From NCBI GenBank assembly GCA_943788825.1, contig CALSRT010000005.1:62001-126000 (forward strand): a stretch of 64,000 nt of DNA. Direction: 5' to 3'. Under the pieces are notes generated by a model, which ran no database searches, was not told the DNA's origin, and worked only from the letters and a program-made list of their open reading frames with translations. Shown piece by piece: positions 8,965 through 17,362 of this stretch (position 1 is its first letter; the number at the start of each line of letters is the position of its first letter). The DNA is from UBA4582 sp002389265. GTDB lineage: Bacteria > Pseudomonadota > Gammaproteobacteria > Pseudomonadales > Azotimanducaceae. The position numbers were made by a program, and so were the translations under genes.

Positions 8965-10167
8965 ATGTCGGCGATGGTCATTGTAGGAGCAGGTCAAGGG
9001 GCTGGACAAGCTGCGGCGAGTTTTCGGCAGGAAGGTTACGAGGGTGAGATCATCATCTTGGGTGACGAGCCCTTTCCGCCCTATCAACGCCCACCGTTGT
9101 CGAAGCAATACCTGTCGGGAGAACTACCACTGGAGCGAGTTTTTGTTCGGCCAGAAAAATTTTACATCGACAGAAATATTGACCTGCGCACCAGTACCCG
9201 CGTAGCGAAGATCGACACCAACGGCAAAACCGTCACCACCGCCGACGGTGACACCATCGCCTACGAAAAATTGATGATCGCCACTGGCAGCCGACCGCGC
9301 AAGCTCAGCATTCAGGGCTCCGACTTACCCGGCATTCATTATTTGCGCACCATCAGCGACGTCGACGGCATTAGTGCGGCCATGAAAACGGCAAAGAAAG
9401 TGGTCATCGTTGGTGGTGGATATATTGGTCTTGAAGTTGCCTCGGTCGCCGTGACCAATGGTCTTGATGTCACCGTCCTGGAAATGGAAGAACGCATCCT
9501 GCAACGGGTCACCACGCCGGAGATGAGTGCCTTTTATCATCAACTGCACACCGGTCGTGGGCTGAAAATTCTGACCAACACGGCGGTCAGTGGCTTCAGC
9601 GGCGACGGCCATGTGCAACAGGTTCTCTGTGGTGATAGCAGCATCGACGCCGACCTAGTGATCGTCGGCATCGGTATTATCGCGAATGTTGAACTGGCGC
9701 AAGAAGCCGGTATCGACTGCGACAATGGGATCCTGGTGGACGATCATTGTCAGACTTCCGTGCCCGATGTCTATGCTATCGGCGATTGCACCAACCATCC
9801 CAATCCGATACTTGGACGCCGGCTGCGGCTCGAGTCAGTGCCTAATGCACTGGAACAGGCCCGGGTTGCCGCCGCTAACATGTGTGGTAAAGAGAAAGTT
9901 TACGCTGCGGTACCTTGGTTCTGGTCAGATCAATACGAACTGAAATTGCAGATGGTCGGGTTTTCCTCTGATGGCGACAGCCAAGTGATTCGAGGTGACA
10001 TGAGCAAAAACGAATTCGCCGTCTTTTATTTAAAAGCCGGCGCCATCGTGGCGGTAGATGCGGTTAATAGTCCCCGTGAGTTCATGATTTGCAAGCAACT
10101 CTATGGCAAGCCCGTCGATGTGGTGAAGCTGGCCGACCCGGAAACCGATTTGAAAGCGCTCATCTAA
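8965..10167 (+). CDS. FAD-dependent ferredoxin/rubredoxin reductase-like oxidoreductase
   Basis: Two-dinucleotide-binding-domain flavoprotein of the group that reduces ferredoxin or rubredoxin for oxygenases. FAD-binding IVGAGQGAG near residues 6-14 is followed by PPYQRPPLSKQYL, characteristic of this group, and by LMIATGSRPR. The NAD(P)H-binding fold begins VVIVGGGYIGLEVA near residue 148. The second FAD contact is DVYAIGDCTNHPNP. The C-terminal domain contains PWFWSDQYELKLQMVG, which contacts the redox partner in homologues. 400 residues. No oxygenase or ferredoxin gene is adjacent, so the partner is unknown. The next gene starts 15 bases later, so they are probably co-transcribed. Confidence 0.9.
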   Translation: MSAMVIVGAGQGAGQAAASFRQEGYEGEIIILGDEPFPPYQRPPLSKQYLSGELPLERVFVRPEKFYIDRNIDLRTSTRVAKIDTNGKTVTTADGDTIAYEKLMIATGSRPRKLSIQGSDLPGIHYLRTISDVDGISAAMKTAKKVVIVGGGYIGLEVASVAVTNGLDVTVLEMEERILQRVTTPEMSAFYHQLHTGRGLKILTNTAVSGFSGDGHVQQVLCGDSSIDADLVIVGIGIIANVELAQEAGIDCDNGILVDDHCQTSVPDVYAIGDCTNHPNPILGRRLRLESVPNALEQARVAAANMCGKEKVYAAVPWFWSDQYELKLQMVGFSSDGDSQVIRGDMSKNEFAVFYLKAGAIVAVDAVNSPREFMICKQLYGKPVDVVKLADPETDLKALI

Positions 10168-10182
10168 GGAAACTGCAGGTCA

Positions 10183-11454
10183 ATGGCACCAGAACTCGCG
10201 GCACAAAACCCGGAACTATATCGGGTCGACGCAAACAGCATTCGCCATGCTTATACTGAATTGGCCCCGTTTATCGTCAACACGCCGGTGGTACATTCAG
10301 CGACGTTCTCAGATCTGGCCCGATGTCAGGTGCTGCTCAAACTCGAAAACCTGCAAATGACGGGATCTTTCAAGGACCGTGGCGGGCTGAACAAACTTCT
10401 GTCCTTGAGCCCCGCAGAGCGGGCGCGAGGCGTCATTGCGGCAAGCGCAGGCAATCATGCTCAGGCGATCGCTTATCACTCAAAACGATTGGGTATTTCG
10501 GCCAAGATTGTCATGCCGAAGCCGAGTCCCCTCGTCAAAATTCGCTCGACCCAACACTGGGGAGCAGAGGTTATTCTTGAGGGCGAGACCTTTGACGATG
10601 CCTTCAATTACTCCCAGCAGTTGGTCGAGGCAGAGAATCGCATTTATCTGCACCCTTTTGACGATCCCTATGTAATCGAAGGCCAAGGCACTATGGGTGT
10701 CGAGATTCTCGCCCATCATCTCTGCCAAGATCTCGATGCGATCCTGGTGCCGGTAGGTGGCGGCGGCTTAATAGCCGGGCTGGCAACCTACATTAAGCAA
10801 ACCAGGCCAGACATTCAGGTCATCGGCGTCGAAGAAAGCAGCTGCAATAGCATGTTCCAATCCAGGCAAGCGGGCAAAGTAATTCCATTGGCATCACAAC
10901 CTATTATTGCCGATGGCATTAACGTTCGAAAGGTGTCCGCCCGTAATCTGGAGACCGTCATGCGTTATGTGGATGACATGATCTCGGTCACCAGCGACGA
11001 AATCGCCAACGCCATCATGCTGACCATGGAGATTGAGAAAATTGTGATCGAAGGTGCTGCTGCGGTAACGGTCGCCGCGTTACTGAACCAGCGCGTACCG
11101 AGATTGCAGGATGGCACTGGCAAAAAGATTTTGTCAATTCTCTCCGGCGGCAATATCGATGTAAATCTGTTGTCGCGCATCATCAACCGCGGCATGGCCT
11201 TTGACGGCCGGGTATTTGAGTTCGAGCTCGTCATCAACGACCGACCGGGCAGCTTGGAATCGATCCTGGGTATTTTCAGAGAATCCGGTGCCAATGTCGT
11301 CGAGGTCCACCATCATCGCTTTGCCAGCCACGCACCGATTGGTCAAATAGCAGTTTCCGTGACCGTTGAAACTCGTGATCAAACTCACATTGACCAATTA
11401 AAAGCGATCATCCAAGACCGCGGCTATCCCGCGCGCCTGCGCTCGGCAATCTGA
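10183..11454 (+). CDS. ilvA: Threonine ammonia-lyase with one ACT domain
   Basis: PLP enzyme that deaminates threonine to 2-oxobutanoate, the first step to isoleucine or threonine catabolism. The Schiff-base lysine is in GSFKDRGG (Lys64). SAGNHAQAIAY and the phosphate-binding PVGGGGLIAGLA are present. After about residue 330 a single ACT-type regulatory domain follows (FELVINDRPGSLESILGIF). The 423-residue form with one ACT domain differs from E. coli IlvA (two, 514 residues) and TdcB (none, 329). Sensitivity to isoleucine or another amino acid is therefore likely but not readable. ATG start 15 bases after the flavoprotein gene. The symbol is assigned by family, and the catabolic role is an alternative. 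Confidence 0.88.
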   Translation: MAPELAAQNPELYRVDANSIRHAYTELAPFIVNTPVVHSATFSDLARCQVLLKLENLQMTGSFKDRGGLNKLLSLSPAERARGVIAASAGNHAQAIAYHSKRLGISAKIVMPKPSPLVKIRSTQHWGAEVILEGETFDDAFNYSQQLVEAENRIYLHPFDDPYVIEGQGTMGVEILAHHLCQDLDAILVPVGGGGLIAGLATYIKQTRPDIQVIGVEESSCNSMFQSRQAGKVIPLASQPIIADGINVRKVSARNLETVMRYVDDMISVTSDEIANAIMLTMEIEKIVIEGAAAVTVAALLNQRVPRLQDGTGKKILSILSGGNIDVNLLSRIINRGMAFDGRVFEFELVINDRPGSLESILGIFRESGANVVEVHHHRFASHAPIGQIAVSVTVETRDQTHIDQLKAIIQDRGYPARLRSAI

Positions 11455-11499
11455 AACACCCCTTGAATCGATAACCCTTACCGACCAGCTTGCTGAAGT

Positions 11500-11527
11500 A
11501 ATCAGGCCTTTATTTCCCAGCCTGATT
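11500..11527. terminator. Inverted repeat between threonine lyase gene and lepB
   Basis: AATCAGGC (11500-11507) and GCCTGATT (11520-11527) form a perfect 8-base stem with a 12-base loop, 45 bases after the upstream stop. No run of T follows, so termination is uncertain. It could instead be a protein-binding site in front of lepB. Confidence 0.35.
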
Positions 11528-11568
11528 CAGTCAAAGTAAAAGTCAATCCGCAGTCCCACCTCATTAGC

Positions 11569-12288
11569 ATGTCGACACCAACGCCTTCAGCAATCCCTGC
11601 GACAGACAGCAAAATCAGGCAGCTTTGGCTTGAATGGCGAACTTTGGTGGTTTTCCTTATTGTCATGATCTTGTTTCGGTCGGCTATTGCCGATTGGAAC
11701 CAGGTCCCCTCAGGATCCATGAAACCCACTATTTTAGAGGGTGACCGAGTCGTCATTAACAAACTCGCCTATGACCTGAAAGTGCCCTTCACCACCTGGC
11801 ATCTGAGCGAGTGGGCCGATCCAAAACGGGGCGAGATCGTGACATTCTATTCGCCTGACGACGAAAAACTGCTCATAAAACGCGTCATCGGTATTCCTGG
11901 CGACGTGGTCAGTATGCGGAACAATCAACTGTACATTAACGATGAATCGGCCCACTACACGCGCCTGGACGATAGTATCGTGGCCCAACTTGATATTTGG
12001 CAACGGCGGAATCATGCGTTCTTTTTCGAAGCCATCGATAATACGACACACGCGGTCATGCTAAAACCCGCCCCACCCAATGACTACAACAGCTTCGGAC
12101 CGATGGCGATACCAGCCAGCAAGTACCTCATGCTCGGTGACAACCGCGACAACAGTCGCGATTCGCGCCGAATTGGCTTGGTACACCGCGACAGAATCAC
12201 CGGCAGAGCGCACACTGTGGCCTTCTCACTGAACTATGAAGACTACTACCTGCCACGACCTAACCGCTTCCTTTACACCTTGAACTAG
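11569..12288 (+). CDS. lepB: Signal peptidase I
   Basis: Membrane serine protease that cleaves Sec and Tat signal peptides on the outer face of the inner membrane. The nucleophile lies in PSGSMKPT (Ser50) and the general-base lysine in LLIKRVIGIPGD (Lys104). The C-terminal box LGDNRDNSRDSR is the family signature. Only one membrane segment is visible (about residues 25-41, TLVVFLIVMILF), whereas E. coli LepB has two, so the N-terminus is short. 239 residues. The usual neighbours lepA and rnc are not in the window, so this may be an extra signal peptidase or a rearranged locus. ATG start 11569 has no strong ribosome site. Confidence 0.92.
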   Translation: MSTPTPSAIPATDSKIRQLWLEWRTLVVFLIVMILFRSAIADWNQVPSGSMKPTILEGDRVVINKLAYDLKVPFTTWHLSEWADPKRGEIVTFYSPDDEKLLIKRVIGIPGDVVSMRNNQLYINDESAHYTRLDDSIVAQLDIWQRRNHAFFFEAIDNTTHAVMLKPAPPNDYNSFGPMAIPASKYLMLGDNRDNSRDSRRIGLVHRDRITGRAHTVAFSLNYEDYYLPRPNRFLYTLN

Positions 12289-12390
12289 CCACGACGGGCG
12301 CTGGGAGGCGGTTGTCATCGCCAACTCACGGCCTGCGATTGCATACCTCGGCAGTGCTTAAAGATCGGCGTTGGGCTCGCTAGCTCACGT

Positions 12391-12723
12391 TCAGGATTTA
12401 CTCTGCGGCGGCGCTTGATCATCGGCAGCCGGCGTCTCAGATAGACTGTTCAGCGAGGACTCGCTTAAGGATGAGTGTCCATTCGCATCGATTGAATCCA
12501 ACAATCCACCCGAGCGCCTGCGTAACAAGCGCAAGATCAGGGAAAAGCAGAAGGCGACAATAATCAGCAAGCCGACTAACAGCACGGACATAATCAAAAA
12601 CACCCAGATCACAGCCATATCAACTTCAAAAAATCTGACGGCGACCCAGACGAAGGCGACGGCAAAGAAACTGCCGGACAAGACGCGAATGAATAATGGA
12701 TCTCTGATGATTTTCAAATGCAA
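12391..12723 (-). CDS. Small two-helix membrane protein, unknown
   Basis: I do not recognise this 110-residue protein. Two hydrophobic segments (about residues 12-28 and 36-62) are followed by the basic LRLLRRRSGG, which probably stays in the cytoplasm, and a Ser-rich tail (SSLSESSLNSLSE) that is likely disordered. The frame opens at TTG 12723, and another TTG at 12714 is nearly as good, so the start is uncertain. It sits alone between lepB (converging) and an esterase gene (diverging). Being a gene at all rests on the consistent membrane-protein composition and the lack of a better frame. Confidence 0.5.
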   Translation of the reverse strand: MHLKIIRDPLFIRVLSGSFFAVAFVWVAVRFFEVDMAVIWVFLIMSVLLVGLLIIVAFCFSLILRLLRRRSGGLLDSIDANGHSSLSESSLNSLSETPAADDQAPPQSKS

Positions 12724-12827
12724 TGACGCTCAATTGTTATTTTGGTACATCCTGACATACACTCACTGTCACGACACAAATCATTTGCTAGTCGGCGACG
12801 GCTAGTGACCAACCCAGGAGATTATAC

Positions 12828-13745
12828 ATGCCATTAGATCCAATTGTTGCGTCGATGCTCGCCCAGATGGCAGAAGCCGGTGGTCCGGCTATTGAAGACT
12901 TGCCGCCTGCTGGCGGACGTGAGCTTTACCGAATGATGAATGCAGCCAATACCCTGGTGCCTTTAGCTGAGGTCAGCGACACCGTCGCGCAAGGTATTGG
13001 CCTTCGAGTCTACCGGCCCACACTGGACACCCAGTTACCTGCGTTAGTTTACTTTCATGGCGGTGGTTGGGTCATCGGAGACCTGGAGACCCACGATAAC
13101 GTGTGCCGCCACTTGGCGCAGCAAGCGAACTGCGTAGTCATCGCGGTCGATTATCGCCTGGCCCCAGAGCACCCCTTTCCAGCGGCACTAGATGACAGCT
13201 TTGCGGCGACCTGCTGGGTTGTTGACCACGCGGCAGAACTCGGCATCGACGCCGCTCGGATTGCCGTCGGCGGCGACAGTGCTGGCGGTAACCTTGCTGC
13301 CACGGTCTGTCTCAAAGCCCACGCTTTGGGCGCGCCTAAACTCGCCCATCAGCTACTGGTCTATCCCGTTACCGACACGGCGCAAGATACGCCGTCCTAT
13401 ACAGAAAACAGGGAAGGCTACAGTCTTTCTGCCGCACTGATGGGTTGGTTTTGGGACCAGTATATTGGTGATCAGCCACGTGATAACCCCATGATGGCGC
13501 CACTCTTAGCCAACGACCTGAGTGGCGTACCCTCGGCAACGGTGATTACCGCCGAGTATGATCCATTGCGCGATGAGGGCGAAGCTTACGGAGAGCGCTT
13601 AAAGGCAGCGGGCGTGACAACGACCATCACGCGTTACGACGGTATGATTCACGGCTTCTTTCACATGCAGGATGCCCTGGCAGACGGCCGCGCCGCGCTG
13701 GCCATGGCGGCCAAAGAACTTCAGACCGCCTTCCAGCGAAGCTAA
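12828..13745 (+). CDS. Alpha/beta hydrolase, hormone-sensitive-lipase type esterase
   Basis: Carboxylesterase of family IV. The oxyanion-hole motif YFHGGGWVIGD lies near residue 75, the nucleophile is in GGDSAGGNLA, the acid in AEYDPLRDEG and the histidine in MIHGFFHM near the C-terminus. This complete triad predicts activity on short acyl esters. There is no signal peptide, so it is cytoplasmic. 305 residues is the usual size. The start has a strong ribosome site (AGGAGA, about 7 bases before ATG 12828). No functional partner is adjacent. The natural substrate cannot be read from sequence. Confidence 0.9.
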   Translation: MPLDPIVASMLAQMAEAGGPAIEDLPPAGGRELYRMMNAANTLVPLAEVSDTVAQGIGLRVYRPTLDTQLPALVYFHGGGWVIGDLETHDNVCRHLAQQANCVVIAVDYRLAPEHPFPAALDDSFAATCWVVDHAAELGIDAARIAVGGDSAGGNLAATVCLKAHALGAPKLAHQLLVYPVTDTAQDTPSYTENREGYSLSAALMGWFWDQYIGDQPRDNPMMAPLLANDLSGVPSATVITAEYDPLRDEGEAYGERLKAAGVTTTITRYDGMIHGFFHMQDALADGRAALAMAAKELQTAFQRS

Positions 13746-13803
13746 TCAACAGGCCCTTAGGTGCAGCGTTTAGTTTAGCGTGTCACTTAGGGGCTTCCGA
13801 TAG

Positions 13804-13835
13804 CCTTTCCATGGCCTTCCATGGCCTTTCCATAG
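13804..13835. repeat. Short tandem repeat CCTTTCCATGG, 3 copies
   Basis: CCTTTCCATGG, CCTTCCATGG and CCTTTCCATAG follow each other directly, then a run of seven T. It lies in the 184 bases between convergent genes. A reading frame over this stretch (13811-14008) is not a gene. Confidence 0.8.
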
Positions 13836-13872
13836 CTTTTTTTAAAACAAAACAACGTCTTCTAAAACGACA

Positions 13873-13906
13873 CTGGCCAGGTTCCACCCCGAGGTGGCCT
13901 GGCCAG
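13873..13906. terminator. Strong hairpin between convergent genes
   Basis: CTGGCCAGG (13873-13881) pairs with CCTGGCCAG (13898-13906). Inside, CCACC pairs with GGTGG around a four-base loop, with a two-base TT bulge on one side, giving 14 paired bases. On the minus strand it follows the stop of the FKBP gene by 24 bases and is trailed by a broken T run (TGTCGTTTTAG). A terminator for the minus-strand gene, perhaps for both, is the likeliest role. Confidence 0.6.
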
Positions 13907-13929
13907 CTTACTCCAGTGACCGTTCAGTA

Positions 13930-14679
13930 TTATTTAACGTCCAGCAATTCCACTTCAAATATTAACGCAGAGTTAGGTGGGATGCCCCGAGTACCACCAG
14001 GCCCATAGGCCAGGTCAGCAGGTATCGTAAATCTCGTTTTGCCGCCAACATTCATCAACTGCAAGCCTTCAGTCCAACCAGCAATGACCTGGTTAAGCCC
14101 AAATTCTGCCGGTGTGCCGCGCTCGATAGAGCTGTCAAATATTTCACCACTGACCAACCGACCTTCATAATGCACCTTCACTGTGTTATTCCCTGTGGGT
14201 GAAGCGCCGTCACCCACCACCAGATGCTCGTACTGTAGGCCCGATTCGGTGGTTGTCACGCCTGGCTTTGCGCCGTTTTCCTTGAGGTACTCAATAGCCA
14301 GGCCACTCGCCTGTTTTGCCATCTCAACTTGCGCGGCAGCGCGGCTCGCCTGAAGCGCTTCCTGCTGGGCCCGGATTGCTGTAATCACACCCTGCTGCTG
14401 TGCTTCGTCCAGATTCGGCACCTTGCCCTCGAGAGAATCGCTCATACCCTGACTTAAGGCCCCCAGATCAATGTCGACATTGCCGCCTTCTTTCAGCATG
14501 TTGCCAAAGGAAAAACCGAAAAAGTAGCTCAGATCCTGGCGGAGGCTTTCTTTACCCGCAGCAGTCATGGCAGAAGCCGGCGCGGCAGTAGTATCAGGCG
14601 CCATATCTGCAGCCCAAGCGGAACTACAAACAACTATAGGTATAAGCGCTATCGTATTGATTAATATAGTTTTTATCAT
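13930..14679 (-). CDS. fkpA: Periplasmic FKBP-type prolyl isomerase (FkpA/Mip type)
   Basis: Secreted prolyl isomerase and chaperone. A signal peptide (TILINTIALIPIVVCSSAWA, cleaved near AWA-AD) is followed by the helical N-terminal dimerisation domain (QDLSYFFGFSFGNMLKEGG, AQQQGVITAIRAQQEA). The C-terminal FKBP domain starts at TTESGLQYEHLVVGDG and has VKVHYEGRLVSGEIFDSS, then IAGWTEGLQLM and the YGPGGTRGIPPNSALIFEVELL ending. Upstream TTG 14694 is possible, but ATG 14679, preceded by AGAGAA, gives a normal signal peptide. 249 residues. FkpA versus Mip naming is arbitrary here. It is the second FKBP protein in the window and the periplasmic one. Confidence 0.9.
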   Translation of the reverse strand: MIKTILINTIALIPIVVCSSAWAADMAPDTTAAPASAMTAAGKESLRQDLSYFFGFSFGNMLKEGGNVDIDLGALSQGMSDSLEGKVPNLDEAQQQGVITAIRAQQEALQASRAAAQVEMAKQASGLAIEYLKENGAKPGVTTTESGLQYEHLVVGDGASPTGNNTVKVHYEGRLVSGEIFDSSIERGTPAEFGLNQVIAGWTEGLQLMNVGGKTRFTIPADLAYGPGGTRGIPPNSALIFEVELLDVK

Positions 14680-15006
14680 ATTTTCTCTGCTCAAGGCTCG
14701 ATATAAATTGAAGAACCCGCATTATGCCACAATCGGCCTAACAATAAAGCGGTCGCGACCCGAACGCACAGGCCAAATCAGGCTTAAGTCATTGATCCGC
14801 AGATCTCAAGACGAATTGTCAACGTAACTACATTCGTGGTGACTTAACTCCTTGATCCACTACCCAAAGGGACATTACACTAGGTATTGGTAATTTAGGT
14901 CGATAATAGGAAACTAATTACATTGCTACCGCCTTCGACAGCGGGTCTCCAACAACAATCGATGCTCAATCCAGCGGCACTCACCAGGAATTGATTAACG
15001 ACGTCT
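14680..15006. other. Divergent promoter region between fkpA and prc
   Basis: 327 bases with no gene. For prc a possible promoter is TTGATC at 14852-14857 and TACACT at 14876-14881 with 18-base spacing, about 120 bases before the start codon. No clear promoter for fkpA is visible, and the region just before its start is AT-rich. Confidence 0.4.
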
Positions 15007-17271
15007 ATGACTAAATTTCGCAGCCCAATTTTTGCTTCAGCCCTGATCCTGTTCTTGACGGCGCCGCTGTGCTTCGCCTTGGTCCCAGCCAAGACCGCCG
15101 TGCAGAACGACACGCTCAAAACGCTCTCGGCGATGCCCATCCACAAAGAGACAACCAGGAATATTGTCGATGCCCTGGCCAGTCGACATTACGTCAGTAC
15201 CACTCTGGACGATCAGTTGTCGGCAAAAATCTACGACAGCTATCTCGAGAATCTGGATTCCAGCAAGAGCTATTTCCTCGCCGCTGATATCGCCGAATTT
15301 AACTACTTGCGCCTACAACTCGACGATGCCCTTAAAGTAGGCGATGTGTCGCCGGCGTACCTCATCTTTAATCGCTACCAGCAGCGGGTCGCGGAACGTT
15401 TTGAGCAGGCGCTTGCCATCCTCGAACAAGGTGTCGACCAATTCGACTTCACGCTGGACGAATCACTGCCTCTGGACCGTAAGGACGCACCTTGGGCAGC
15501 TAGCAGTAGCGAACTGGACGAACTATGGCGCAAGCGAGTCAAACTGGCGATATTGAACCTGAAACTCGCTGACAAGGAGGTAGAAAAAACCCAGGAAGTG
15601 CTCACTAAACGCTACCAAAATCGGCTGTCGAGAACCCTGCAAACCAACAGCGAAGATGTCTACCAGCTATTTATGAACGCCTTCACTCGCACCTATGATC
15701 CGCATACGCAATATTTCTCGCCGCGCACTTCGGAAAATTTCAATATTAATATGAGTCTATCTCTAGAGGGCATCGGTGCCGTACTGCAACGTGAAGACGA
15801 ATACACCAAGATCGTCAGCCTAGTGCCCGCGGGACCCGCAGAGAAATCTCGACAGATTTACCCCGACGACAAGATCGTCGCCGTCGGTCAGGGAACTGAT
15901 GGCGAGATGGTCGATGTCATCGGTTGGCGGTTGGATGAAGTGGTCGAATTGATTCGGGGCAAAAAGGCCACGATCGTGCAACTCGAGGTCATACCGGCAA
16001 ATGCTAAGGACAGTACTACTAAGCTCGTACAGATTGTTCGAAACACGGTCAAACTCGAAGAGCAAGAAGCTAAGTCGGAGATTATTGAAATAGAGCAGTT
16101 TGGTCACATACATAAAATCGGCGTGATCGATATTCCCACATTCTATATCGACTTTCAGGCGTTACAGGAAGGTAACAGAGACTATAAAAGCACCACGCGC
16201 GACGTGCATGACCTGTTGGTCAAATTGATCGCAGACGGTGTTGAGGGGGTCATTATCGACCTGCGCGACAATGGTGGCGGATCACTGCAGGAAGCACGCA
16301 CCCTGACAGGCTTGTTTATCGACCGAGGCCCGACCGTGCTGGTCAGAAACAACAATGGCCGGGTCGATATACTCAACGATCGAGACATAGGAACCGTCTA
16401 TGACGGCCCCCTCGCCGTCGTTGTTAATCGGTTGAGCGCATCAGCATCTGAAATATTTGCTGGCGCGATCCAGGATTATGATCGCGGCTTGATCATCGGC
16501 AATCAGACCTTCGGCAAAGGCACAGTGCAAACGCTGCTGCCCTTAAACCAAGGCCAGCTGAAACTGACCGCTGCTAAATTCTATCGAATCACCGGTGCAA
16601 GCACACAACACAAGGGCGTTCTGCCAGACATTGACTTCCCCCTCGACTATGACCCAGAGTCCATCGGCGAGAGCACTCTGGAGGGTCCTCTTCCCTGGGA
16701 CCAGATCCAGCCAACCAGCTACCGAATCAATAACCATGTCTCACAGCTGAAGAAGGAATTGACTGGTCTGCATGATACCCGCTCAGCAACTGATCCCGAA
16801 TTTATCTATATGCGCGACGCCGCCGCGTATCGCCAAGTGAGAAGCAAGCAGGAAGTGATCTCACTTAACCTGGCCACACGTCAACAGGATAAAACCGATA
16901 GCGACGATTTTTGGCTGAACCTGGAAAACACCAAACGCAAGCGCCAAGACCTTGAACCCATCGCATCCCTCGACGAGTTAAACCCGAAGCGACATGAACC
17001 AGAGCTGGCCTTAGGACCCGCTACTGACGTGATCACGACCGGCGTTGACGATGGCACAAGCCTCGCCACGCCGGGTCCGAAAGAGCCTACTGCCACTCCC
17101 CCAGCACTGATTGACATCAATGGCGAAGCGGCGAGTGATGATTCTTTGCCACCCTTGAAAGCGGACGCGACACCCGACCCCCATCTGATCGAGAGCGGCA
17201 ATATCCTGCTGGACTTAATCTCGCTGGAGAAACGCATGGCAGCGGAGAACCGTAGGCAACAGCCCATCTGA
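15007..17271 (+). CDS. prc: Tail-specific carboxy-terminal protease Prc
   Basis: Periplasmic S41 protease that trims or degrades proteins through their C-termini and controls peptidoglycan hydrolases in relatives. A signal peptide (ALILFLTAPLCFA) is followed by the helical N-terminal domain (ENLDSSKSYFLAADI). A PDZ domain covers about residues 235-325 (LEGIGAVLQRED, SLVPAGPAEKS, DDKIVAVGQG). In the protease domain, DLRDNGGGSLQEA precedes the Ser-Lys dyad: Ser479 in LSASASEIF and Lys504 in TFGKGTVQ, 25 residues apart as in E. coli. It is 754 residues against 682, the excess being a Pro/Thr/Asp-rich, probably disordered tail. Confidence 0.95.
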   Translation: MTKFRSPIFASALILFLTAPLCFALVPAKTAVQNDTLKTLSAMPIHKETTRNIVDALASRHYVSTTLDDQLSAKIYDSYLENLDSSKSYFLAADIAEFNYLRLQLDDALKVGDVSPAYLIFNRYQQRVAERFEQALAILEQGVDQFDFTLDESLPLDRKDAPWAASSSELDELWRKRVKLAILNLKLADKEVEKTQEVLTKRYQNRLSRTLQTNSEDVYQLFMNAFTRTYDPHTQYFSPRTSENFNINMSLSLEGIGAVLQREDEYTKIVSLVPAGPAEKSRQIYPDDKIVAVGQGTDGEMVDVIGWRLDEVVELIRGKKATIVQLEVIPANAKDSTTKLVQIVRNTVKLEEQEAKSEIIEIEQFGHIHKIGVIDIPTFYIDFQALQEGNRDYKSTTRDVHDLLVKLIADGVEGVIIDLRDNGGGSLQEARTLTGLFIDRGPTVLVRNNNGRVDILNDRDIGTVYDGPLAVVVNRLSASASEIFAGAIQDYDRGLIIGNQTFGKGTVQTLLPLNQGQLKLTAAKFYRITGASTQHKGVLPDIDFPLDYDPESIGESTLEGPLPWDQIQPTSYRINNHVSQLKKELTGLHDTRSATDPEFIYMRDAAAYRQVRSKQEVISLNLATRQQDKTDSDDFWLNLENTKRKRQDLEPIASLDELNPKRHEPELALGPATDVITTGVDDGTSLATPGPKEPTATPPALIDINGEAASDDSLPPLKADATPDPHLIESGNILLDLISLEKRMAAENRRQQPI

Positions 17272-17362
17272 CCAACTGGGCCTGATCAACTTGCGTCTAA
17301 GGATAGTGCTGAAACGGTGCCTGAGGCTTGCCAGGCGCCAATGACCAGAAGCTGATGGCCGG

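Noticed and set aside
13811..14008. 65-residue plus-strand frame between convergent genes
   Set aside because: Covers the tandem repeat, the hairpin and the 3' end of the FKBP gene; no ribosome site.
17316..17339. Hairpin GGTGCCTG/CAGGCGCC between prc and the nitroreductase-fold gene
   Set aside because: Eight pairs including one G-U, no T run; too weak to call a terminator.
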